Below are positions 1-5,087 of a stretch of DNA of 6,230 nt, piece by piece. The stretch is from Acidobacteriota bacterium (GTDB taxonomy: Bacteria; Acidobacteriota; Terriglobia; Bryobacterales; Bryobacteraceae): NCBI GenBank assembly GCA_021788955.1, contig JAJYKC010000164.1, positions 1 through 6,230 of the forward strand. Direction: 5' to 3'. Numbering within the stretch: the first letter of the stretch is position 1; every line of letters begins with the position of its first letter. The notes beneath the pieces are model-generated. The model was not told the DNA's origin, did not search any database, and was given only the letters and a program-made list of their open reading frames with translations. The translations under genes were made by a program, and so were the position numbers.

Positions 1-352
1 AGTGGCAGGTCGCCAGTTGGGGCGCGACAAGAGCGCGCGCAAGGCGCTGTTCCGAAATCTGATTACCGAGTTGTTCCGGCGCGAGCGGATCGAGACGACC
101 GAAGCGAAAGCCAAAGCGATCCGTGGAGACGCCGAGAAATTGATCACGCTCGCCAAGCGCGGCGATGTGCATTCCCGCCGGCTAGCGGCGGAAACCATCC
201 TCGATCCCAAGGTGACGAAAAAACTGTTCGAGACGCTGGGACCGCGTTACAAAGAACGCGCGGGCGGCTACACGCGGCTGTTCAAAGTTGGTCCACGTCC
301 GGGCGACGCCGCGCCGGTCGTCATCATGGAATTGGTGGACCGAGAAATCTAA
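1..352 (+). CDS. rplQ: 50S ribosomal protein bL17, 5' partial
   Basis: Large-subunit ribosomal protein bL17, a structural component near the exit tunnel. The visible 116 residues carry the family pattern throughout: GRQLGR near the start, KALFRNL, an ITLAKRGD segment, LGPRYKERAGGYTR at about residues 79-92, and a C-terminal IMELVDR. The GTG at position 2 is very probably not the start. Family members begin with about four more residues (MRH-type) before the GRxL motif, so this GTG looks like an internal valine and the true start lies just left of the window. The usual SHR after the GR motif reads SAR here. rplQ normally closes the ribosomal-protein/rpoA operon, so the left neighbours are probably rpoA and other ribosomal genes; that is inference. 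Identity is very secure. Confidence 0.97.
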   Translation, partial: VAGRQLGRDKSARKALFRNLITELFRRERIETTEAKAKAIRGDAEKLITLAKRGDVHSRRLAAETILDPKVTKKLFETLGPRYKERAGGYTRLFKVGPRPGDAAPVVIMELVDREI

Positions 353-354
353 TT

Positions 355-402
355 GGTCTAGTCAGCCAGTCGACCGTCGAGCGATCACGTGACTAGAAGA
401 CC
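355..402 (+). repeat. Inverted repeat between rplQ and the next ORF
   Basis: CTAGTCA at 358-364 is matched by TGACTAG at 390-396. The pairing extends by T357-A397 or, across a three-base bulge, by GGT 355-357 with ACC 400-402. The 25-nt loop contains the palindrome TCACGTGA at 385-392. The repeat fills almost the whole spacer between the rplQ stop and the ATG at 403. There is no T-tract after it, so it is not a typical intrinsic terminator. It could be an mRNA hairpin at the operon end or an operator. A chance repeat is also possible. Confidence 0.35.
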
Positions 403-738
403 ATGCGACTACTGGCAATCGTCGAATACGACGGCACAGATTTCGAGGGGTTTCAGATCCAAAAGCGCCGGCGCACGGTGCAGGGCGAACTCGAAAAGGC
501 GCTGCGCCGAATCATCGGGGCGAAGGTTCGTGTGACGGCGGGAGGACGGACGCAGGTGGATGAAGTACGCAGCGGCGGCAGTTATCTTTCGCAGAACGAC
601 CTGCGCCTCCATTTCGGCCTCGGCTCGGCGCAGCGCGTGGACCGGATTGACATAGACTGGCCGTCGGGTGGGCGCCAGACGCTGCGCAATGTGGCGGCGG
701 ACCGGGTGTTGCCGATTCGGGAAGCGATTTCAGAGTGA
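403..738 (+). CDS. Chimeric ORF: TruA N-terminus joined to ASPIC/UnbV C-terminus
   Basis: Residues 1 to about 38 match the start of tRNA pseudouridine synthase TruA, the enzyme that makes pseudouridine in the tRNA anticodon arm: VEYDGTDFEGFQIQ (7-20) and TVQGELEKAL (25-34). Intact TruA continues into GRTDxGVHA, whose Asp is catalytic. Here GGRT (47-50) is followed by QVDEVRSGGSY, and the catalytic Asp position is Gln51. From about residue 39 the protein instead matches the tail of ASPIC/UnbV (CRTAC1-like) proteins: SGGSYLSQND (57-66), LRLHFGLG (67-74) and WPSG (86-89). Whole TruA is about 250 residues and CRTAC1 proteins are usually over 500, so both partners are truncated. The ORF has no stop or frameshift, but it should not have pseudouridine synthase activity. 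The ATG at 403 is the expected TruA start; no good ribosome binding site precedes it. It is either a real fusion remnant or an assembly misjoin. Confidence 0.8.
   Translation: MRLLAIVEYDGTDFEGFQIQKRRRTVQGELEKALRRIIGAKVRVTAGGRTQVDEVRSGGSYLSQNDLRLHFGLGSAQRVDRIDIDWPSGGRQTLRNVAADRVLPIREAISE
514..552 (+). other. Recombination or misjoin breakpoint (truA to ASPIC/UnbV)
   Basis: Codons 38-50 of the chimera (IGAKVRVTAGGRT) fit both parents. TruA has a similar stretch leading to G-A-G-R-T-D, and ASPIC/UnbV proteins have an IGAxVxVTAGGRxQ stretch. The breakpoint must lie in or just before this segment, because TruA features end at about residue 37 and unambiguous UnbV features start at Gln51. Similarity of the two parents here would suit homology-mediated deletion and would equally mislead a short-read assembler. 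Confidence 0.6.
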
Positions 739-755
739 TTGTGACTACTCTATTT

Positions 756-764
756 AGGAAGGGA
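756..764 (+). promoter_or_regulatory. Ribosome binding site for the methyltransferase
   Basis: The purine-rich AGGAAGGGA ends 10 nt before the TTG at 775 and 16 nt before the alternative GTG at 781. The spacing favours TTG as the start. The frame is closed by a TGA at 742-744, so no earlier start is possible. Confidence 0.55.
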
Positions 765-774
765 ACTCAAAGGC

Positions 775-1629
775 TTGCACGTGCAAACGGAGTCCGGGCT
801 TCCGCAGGGACACGCTCGGGAAGTGGCGGCAGGGGAACGCTTCTGCTTCGGAGAGAACTGGTCGCGTTTTCTCGAAAAACTGGATGATCGCCGAATAGCG
901 CAGGCAGAGGCTTCCCTGCGCGCGATGCTCGGCGTGAGCGACCTGCGCGGGCGCTCGTTTCTCGACGTAGGCTCCGGCAGCGGGCTGTTCTCACTCGCGG
1001 CGCGTCGGCTTGGAGCACGGGTGCATTCATTCGATTTCGATCCGCGGTCGGTGGCTTGCACGGCGGAACTGAGGAGACGGTATTTCGCTGAGGATCCGTC
1101 CTGGACGGTAGAACCCGGCAGCGTCCTCGACACGGAATATCTGAAGCGTCTCGGCCCTTTCGATGTCGTCTATTCCTGGGGTGTTCTGCATCACACGGGG
1201 GCAATGTGGCAGTCGCTTGCCAATGTTGCGCCACTGGTGGGTGATGGCGGCTTGTTGTTCATCGCAATCTACAACGACCAGGGGACGGCGAGCCGGCGTT
1301 GGCTGGCTGTGAAGCGCACGTATAACCGGCTGCCTCCGGCGCTGCGCTTCCTCGTCCTGTGGCCGGTGTTCGTGCAACAGTTCTGGCGCCCTATCGTGAA
1401 AGATCTTTTCAAGGGGCAGCCCTTGGCCTCGATCCGGCAACACGGCCAGGATCGGGGCATGGACATGTGGCGCGATCACGTGGACTGGGTGGGAGGGCTG
1501 CCGTTCGAGGTAGCCAAGCCGGAGCAGATATTCGATTTCTACCGCGAACGCGGCTTCGAGCTCTATCGGCTGGTCACGCAGGGTGGCAGTCTGGGGTGCA
1601 ACGAATTTGTCTTCCGCAAGGCGAGCTGA
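775..1629 (+). CDS. Class I SAM-dependent methyltransferase
   Basis: 284-residue soluble methyltransferase with a Rossmann fold. Motif I is LDVGSGSG (63-70), which binds S-adenosylmethionine. The acidic residue after strand 2 is in the FDFDP stretch (86-90, probably Asp87). The post-I region FDVVYSWGVLHHTG (129-142) is typical of methyltransferase types 11/12. The C-terminal part, with a DHVDWVGGLPFEVAKPE stretch and a GCNEFVF end, resembles methyltransferases found in polysaccharide biosynthesis clusters; this is recognition of the family style, not a database result. No signal peptide or membrane segment is obvious. The methyl acceptor is unknown, and a sugar or polysaccharide precursor is inferred from the neighbour. 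The TTG start is chosen from the upstream ribosome binding site; GTG at 781 would remove two residues. Only 6 nt separate its stop from the heparinase gene, so the two are probably co-transcribed. Confidence 0.9.
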   Translation: MHVQTESGLPQGHAREVAAGERFCFGENWSRFLEKLDDRRIAQAEASLRAMLGVSDLRGRSFLDVGSGSGLFSLAARRLGARVHSFDFDPRSVACTAELRRRYFAEDPSWTVEPGSVLDTEYLKRLGPFDVVYSWGVLHHTGAMWQSLANVAPLVGDGGLLFIAIYNDQGTASRRWLAVKRTYNRLPPALRFLVLWPVFVQQFWRPIVKDLFKGQPLASIRQHGQDRGMDMWRDHVDWVGGLPFEVAKPEQIFDFYRERGFELYRLVTQGGSLGCNEFVFRKAS

Positions 1630-1631
1630 GG
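1627..1631 (+). promoter_or_regulatory. Short ribosome binding site overlapping the methyltransferase stop
   Basis: TGAGG overlaps the stop codon of the methyltransferase and sits 4 nt before the TTG at 1636. The arrangement suggests translational coupling. The spacing is short, so the signal is weak alone. The choice of this start rests mainly on the conserved N-terminal residues that follow it. Confidence 0.4.
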
Positions 1632-1635
1632 CTGC

Positions 1636-3450
1636 TTGAGAATCCGCGACCCACGCGCAGTGGCGTACCGCCTGCGGCAGGAGGCGGTTAACGCCTCTCG
1701 TCTTCTGTTCCCCCCGCGTGCCCGCCACGGAAAACAACATATGCTTCCGTTGCCGGACGGCGCAGCCGTGGCCCGGAAACTGTGCAATACCCCGTACGCC
1801 GCCGAAGTCGAGCGATTGGCGGATCTGGTGCTGGCGCACCGCTTCCCGCTGCTCGGCGCGGAAATCGAGACCGGCGCGGAGATCGACTGGCGCAAGGATT
1901 ATCTGCACGGAGTTGAGACCACCCCGGCGTACTTCGCGCGGATCCCGTATCTCGACTTCACCCGTTGTGGGGATCACAAAGTCGTCTGGGAGTTGAACCG
2001 GCATCAGCATCTTGTCCTGCTCGCGCAGGCGCGGCTGTTGACAGGGAGGGCGGAGTATCTGGGGGAGATCTGCGCCGGGCTTCAAGGCTGGATCGAGCAG
2101 AACCCGTACCCGATGGGCATCAACTGGGCAAGCGCCCTGGAGGTCGCGCTGCGGGCGCTCTCGTGGCTGTGGGTGGATCATCTCGTGGGGGAGCAAATGC
2201 CGCAGGAGGTGCGCGAAAGGTTTTACGACCGGCTCTACATTCACGGCGTTCACCTGGCATCTAACCTCTCCGTTTACTTTGCTCCGAACACGCATCTTCT
2301 GGGCGAGGCCGTGGCGCTGCACGCGCTGGGCGTGTTTTTTGGCGAGCGGGGGTGGAGGGGCAAAGGGGCGGCGATCGTTGAGCGGGAGGCAGCGCGCCAG
2401 GTGCGGGATGACGGCGCATACTTCGAACAGTCGACCTACTACCACGTGTATGCGCTGGACATGCTGCTGTTCCACACGACTTTGCAGCCGCAGCCGGACG
2501 CCTACCGCGAACGCCTGCGGCGAATGGCGCGCTTCTTGCAAGCGGTCGCGGGGCCGCAACGCGAAATCCCGTTCATCGGAGATGACGACGGCGGCCGCTT
2601 CTTCCATCCTTACGGCAGGCACGCGCGGTACGGGCGTGCGACGCTGGCCGCCTGCGCGGCCTACGGTGTCGGCGAAGATGTGAGCTACGATGCCGAAGAC
2701 CTGCATCCGATCGCGGCATGGTGGCTGGGCGTTGTCGAGGGAGGAAACCGGGCTCGGCTAAAGAGCGAATTATTCCCGGATTCGGGTTTCGCGGTTCTGA
2801 CGGATGGTGTGACCCAATGCGTTGTGGATGCAGGGCCATTCGGTCCGTTTCGTGCCGGCCACACGCACGCGAGTAAATTGAGCTTCACCCTCTGCCGGGG
2901 CGGCGAATGGGTGCTCGGTGACCCGGGCACTTACACCTACGTAGCGGACCCCACGCTGCGCAACCGGTTTCGAGGAACGGCGATGCACAACACAGTTCGG
3001 ATCGACGGTCTGGATCAGGCTACGCCGGCAGGTCCGTTCGCGTGGGCGCAGCGGCCGCAGACACACGTGCTGGCATGGAACGTCAATGCGGTGCGGGAAG
3101 AAATTGAAGCTGAGTGCCGGTACCGCGGTTTTCGCCATGTGCGGCGGATTGTGTGGGAGAAGCCATCGCAACTGCTTGTGACCGATGAAATTGATGGCCC
3201 GGCGGGCACGCACGAACTCGAGCAGTTCTGGCATCCGGGAGCGCACGCGCGAGCTCTCAGCGGGCGTGAGTTCGCACTGGGAGCCGGCGCCATTCTTGTG
3301 CTCGATAGCGAGGCGGAGCTGAGCGAGGGTGGGGAGTTCGGATGGCGGTCGCCTGCGTTCGCGGTTCGGGAGCCGGCGCCCGTGATTCGCCGCGTCCGGC
3401 ACACTACGCTGCCCGCGCGTTTTGAAGCCCGGATCACGCTAAGCGAATAG
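1636..3450 (+). CDS. Heparinase II/III family polysaccharide lyase
   Basis: 604-residue protein with the two-part heparinase II/III architecture. The N-terminal half (about 60-330) should form the alpha/alpha toroid and the C-terminal part (about 370-560) the beta-sandwich Hepar_II_III domain. Candidate catalytic residues of the lyase family are present: N218 and H220 in NTHLLGEA, Tyr268/Tyr269-His270 in EQSTYYH, and His409/His411 in GHTHASK. Also typical are DPGTYTY (429-435) and the TAMHNTV segment (448-454). The family cleaves acidic polysaccharides by beta-elimination; the substrate here is unknown. There is no signal peptide, unlike secreted scavenging lyases, so the protein may act on a polysaccharide made by the cell. 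The TTG start keeps an N-terminal VAYRLRQEAVN segment of the type seen in polysaccharide-cluster members. ATG at 1741 would remove 35 residues including it. It probably forms an operon with the preceding methyltransferase. Confidence 0.92.
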   Translation: MRIRDPRAVAYRLRQEAVNASRLLFPPRARHGKQHMLPLPDGAAVARKLCNTPYAAEVERLADLVLAHRFPLLGAEIETGAEIDWRKDYLHGVETTPAYFARIPYLDFTRCGDHKVVWELNRHQHLVLLAQARLLTGRAEYLGEICAGLQGWIEQNPYPMGINWASALEVALRALSWLWVDHLVGEQMPQEVRERFYDRLYIHGVHLASNLSVYFAPNTHLLGEAVALHALGVFFGERGWRGKGAAIVEREAARQVRDDGAYFEQSTYYHVYALDMLLFHTTLQPQPDAYRERLRRMARFLQAVAGPQREIPFIGDDDGGRFFHPYGRHARYGRATLAACAAYGVGEDVSYDAEDLHPIAAWWLGVVEGGNRARLKSELFPDSGFAVLTDGVTQCVVDAGPFGPFRAGHTHASKLSFTLCRGGEWVLGDPGTYTYVADPTLRNRFRGTAMHNTVRIDGLDQATPAGPFAWAQRPQTHVLAWNVNAVREEIEAECRYRGFRHVRRIVWEKPSQLLVTDEIDGPAGTHELEQFWHPGAHARALSGREFALGAGAILVLDSEAELSEGGEFGWRSPAFAVREPAPVIRRVRHTTLPARFEARITLSE

Positions 3451-3459
3451 AATGGCATC

Positions 3460-3463
3460 AGGA
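3460..3463 (+). promoter_or_regulatory. Ribosome binding site deciding the DUF1080 start
   Basis: AGGA lies 6 nt before the ATG at 3470. The alternative in-frame ATG at 3452, directly after the heparinase stop, has no comparable site. The start at 3470 also gives a cleaner signal peptide. Confidence 0.5.
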
Positions 3464-3469
3464 CCGGCG

Positions 3470-4087
3470 ATGCGAACTCTTACTTTCCTCCTGACCGTGC
3501 TCTCGCTGGCGGCGGCGCCAGTTTCGGGCGAAGACATTTTCCCCGGCGATCACCTCGGCGAGTGGACACGGATCGCGATTCCCCCGACGAAGCAGATTTC
3601 GAATATCGCCCAGTGGCACAGCGACACGAAGGAGCGGGTGATCGTTTGCGACGGAAACGGCGGCCACGAGTGGCTGAGATATAACCACGAACTTACTAAC
3701 TTCGAGTTCCATGTGCAGTGGCGGTTTACGAAACTCGACGGCACGGCGAAGTATAACAGCGGCGTGTTCTTCCGGAATAACCGCGACGGGAGCATCTGGC
3801 ACCAGGCACAGGCGGGGTTAACCGGCGGCTACATCTTTGGCGACACGCCGGTCGCAGGAAAGCTGCAACGAGTGAATCTGCTCGCTCAAATGAAAGAGAA
3901 CCGGGTGAAGCCCGCGGGCGAGTGGAACGACTACGTTATCCGCTGCCAGGGGGCGGACTGCACACTGGCCGTGAACGGCGAAGTGACGAGCGAAATTCAC
4001 ATCGACGTTCCGAGCGGATTCATCGGGCTTGAGAGCGAAGGGTATCGAATCGAGTTCCGGCATCTCGAGTTGACAGTGCTGCCTTAG
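3470..4087 (+). CDS. Secreted DUF1080 (3-keto-disaccharide hydrolase-like) protein
   Basis: 205-residue single-domain protein of the DUF1080 family, a concanavalin-like beta-sandwich for which 3-keto-glycoside hydrolysis has been reported in some members. Residues 1-20 form a signal peptide: MRT, a hydrophobic core LTFLLTVLSLAAA, then a likely cleavage after VSG. Recognisable family parts follow in order: FEFHVQWRF, YNSGVFFR, GGYIFGDTP, the VKPAGEWNDYVIRC stretch with its typical NG turn (AVNGE), and a closing GFIGLESEGYRIEFRHLEL. The start at 3470 is preferred for its ribosome binding site; the ATG at 3452 would add six residues (MASGPA). It follows the heparinase gene by 19 nt or less, so a shared transcript is likely. 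Secretion, in contrast to the two upstream proteins, suggests an extracytoplasmic role in sugar breakdown. Its stop overlaps the stop of the convergent esterase gene by 4 nt. Confidence 0.9.
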   Translation: MRTLTFLLTVLSLAAAPVSGEDIFPGDHLGEWTRIAIPPTKQISNIAQWHSDTKERVIVCDGNGGHEWLRYNHELTNFEFHVQWRFTKLDGTAKYNSGVFFRNNRDGSIWHQAQAGLTGGYIFGDTPVAGKLQRVNLLAQMKENRVKPAGEWNDYVIRCQGADCTLAVNGEVTSEIHIDVPSGFIGLESEGYRIEFRHLELTVLP

Positions 4088-4093
4088 GCGGCA
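4077..4093. terminator. Hairpin over two overlapping convergent stop codons
   Basis: TGCTGCC (4077-4083) pairs with GGCGGCA (4087-4093) around a TTA loop, giving a 7-bp stem with one G-U pair on the + strand transcript and one C-A mismatch on the - strand. The loop and flank carry both stops: TAG at 4085-4087 on + and TAA at 4086-4084 on -. Neither strand has a clear T-tract, so termination is plausible but not proven. Confidence 0.3.
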
Positions 4094-4800
4094 AGGTGTT
4101 TCGCGGCCATGCGCTGCCACCAGGGCCAGTCGTGCGCGGCGCCGTCGCCCCAGACGTCGAGGGTGTGCGGTATGCCGCGTGAGGCGAGAGTCTCCGAGAA
4201 GCGGCGGTTCTCGTCGAGGAGAAAGTCGTGCTCACCGACCGCGAGGATGAGACGCGCCGCGCGGCAATGGTCGAGGCGAGGGCCGTCTTCGAGCCGCGGC
4301 ACGTAGTCGGGAGGGTTTTGTTCGAGGACGGCGTGGTCAAAGTAGCCGTCAAGGAAGCGGCGAATGTCGAAGGCTCCCCCGAGGGTGAGGGCGCGGCGGA
4401 ACACTCCGGGGTGGCGAAGGGCAAGGTTCATCGCGTGATAGCCGCCGAGGCTGGTGCCAAGAGCACCAAGCGTCGCACCAGGATTTTTGCTGCGCACGAG
4501 CGGGATGACCTCCTGGAGGATGTAGCGCTCATAAGAGTCTTGGAGGCGGACCCGGGCGGCCGGGCTTCGCCGCTTGTTATACCAGCCTGTCGCGTTGACC
4601 GTGTCTAGGCAGAATAGTTGGAGGGCGCCGGCCTCGATCGGCGCGCGGAGGATGTTGACCATACCGCGGTCCGCGAATTCGGAGTGCCTTCCGCCGGAAG
4701 TGGGAAAGACGAGGAACGCCTCGCCGCCCTGGCCATAAACCGACATTTCCATGTTGCGCCGGAGAATGCGGCTCCGTTGGACGATGTGCTCGTGGATCAA
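4084..4800 (-). CDS. Alpha/beta-hydrolase, putative esterase (COG4947-like)
   Basis: About 238 residues of an esterase-type alpha/beta hydrolase. Numbered from the preferred start, the catalytic triad candidates are Ser117 in the nucleophile elbow GTSLG (115-119), Asp192 in GEHDFLLDEN, and His223 in GAAHDWPWW. The N-terminal pattern NMEMSVYG followed by FLVFPTSGGR resembles small cytoplasmic esterases of the COG4947 type; the substrate is unknown. The TTG at 4800 is preferred because family members begin about 15 residues before the ME-x-x-VYG strand, and the protein then starts MIHEHIVQRS. Longer in-frame starts exist at ATG 4887 and TTG 4896; the added residues look like translated leader. 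No signal peptide is seen. It is transcribed away from the propeller-like gene at the right, across a 280-nt gap, and towards the DUF1080 gene. Confidence 0.85.
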   Translation of the reverse strand: MIHEHIVQRSRILRRNMEMSVYGQGGEAFLVFPTSGGRHSEFADRGMVNILRAPIEAGALQLFCLDTVNATGWYNKRRSPAARVRLQDSYERYILQEVIPLVRSKNPGATLGALGTSLGGYHAMNLALRHPGVFRRALTLGGAFDIRRFLDGYFDHAVLEQNPPDYVPRLEDGPRLDHCRAARLILAVGEHDFLLDENRRFSETLASRGIPHTLDVWGDGAAHDWPWWQRMAAKHLAA

Positions 4801-5083
4801 AGCTGAGATACCCCGCGTCTGCTTTAGCGTGTACGTTCTAGTCTGCCCTATGGGATAAGGTGCAAGCAATAGAGGGTAGTCAGGCATCTCGTGCAATTAC
4901 AACGAGGTGCGACAAATTCGGTTATTGCTGCACTACTTGGGTGTCAAAACAATATATGGAAAAACTGGAAGAAATAGTGGTTCTCAGTTTTGACCTGTTT
5001 GACGAAGATCCGGGCGATGAGTTCCTCGGTTATCTCGAACTGATGGATTGCCTCGAGGCGCTGGAAGCCGACGTCGAGCCGAA
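4801..5083. other. Gap between the two - strand genes, with AT-rich core
   Basis: This 283-nt stretch separates the esterase from the next - strand gene. Its centre is unusual: only 22 of 60 bases at 4921-4980 are G or C, far below the flanking genes. It holds a promoter-like pair for the esterase and a possible small + strand ORF. No tRNA, riboswitch or clear terminator was recognised. Confidence 0.6.
4921..4947 (-). promoter_or_regulatory. Candidate sigma-70-type promoter for the esterase
   Basis: Read on the - strand, a perfect TTGACA (4947-4942) is followed by a 15-nt spacer and AATAAC (4926-4921), which matches 4 of 6 bases of TATAAT. It lies in the AT-rich part of the gap and points at the esterase. 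Transcription would begin near 4914, leaving a leader of about 115 nt to the TTG at 4800, or about 27 nt to the ATG at 4887. The spacer is shorter than the ideal 17, so this is tentative. Confidence 0.3.
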
Positions 5084-5087
5084 CTAA
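4956..5087 (+). CDS. Possible small acidic protein, 43 residues
   Basis: Not recognised. From ATG 4956 the frame gives 43 residues starting MEKLEEIVVLSFDLFDEDPG, with 15 Asp/Glu and only one Lys, so it would be strongly acidic. The second half uses mainly G/C in third codon positions, as real genes in this window do. The first half and the upstream sequence are AT-rich. There is no clear ribosome binding site, and an in-frame GTG at 4860 would give 75 residues with a less convincing start. Its TAA (5085-5087) overlaps the TAG of the - strand gene (5086-5084), the same 4-nt stop overlap seen at 4084-4087. It could be a real small gene, a fragment of a lost gene, or chance. Confidence 0.35.
   Translation: MEKLEEIVVLSFDLFDEDPGDEFLGYLELMDCLEALEADVEPN

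Noticed and set aside
2..4. GTG as the start codon of rplQ
   Set aside because: It aligns with an internal residue of bL17 about four residues after the usual N-terminal MRH; the real start is outside the window.
541..558. Frameshifted remnant of the TruA GRTDAG motif (ACG GAC GCA GGT in another frame)
   Set aside because: The bases can be read as T-D-A-G in a shifted frame, but the downstream sequence in that frame ends quickly in TGA and the in-frame reading is a good UnbV tail, so a simple frameshift of an intact truA does not explain the ORF.
1027..2706. Long open frame of 559 codons on the - strand opposite the methyltransferase and heparinase genes
   Set aside because: It lies fully antisense to two clearly identified genes. 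The translation shows no family motif and is rich in Arg, Gln, Pro and Ala, as expected from the reverse reading of GC-rich codons.
4228..4608. 126-codon + strand frame opposite the esterase
   Set aside because: The - strand encodes an esterase with a full catalytic triad pattern, so the + frame is a shadow.
4924..4953. Promoter for the small + strand ORF (TTGCTG with ACAATA, 18-nt spacer)
   Set aside because: Both boxes match the consensus poorly and such pairs are expected by chance in AT-rich sequence.
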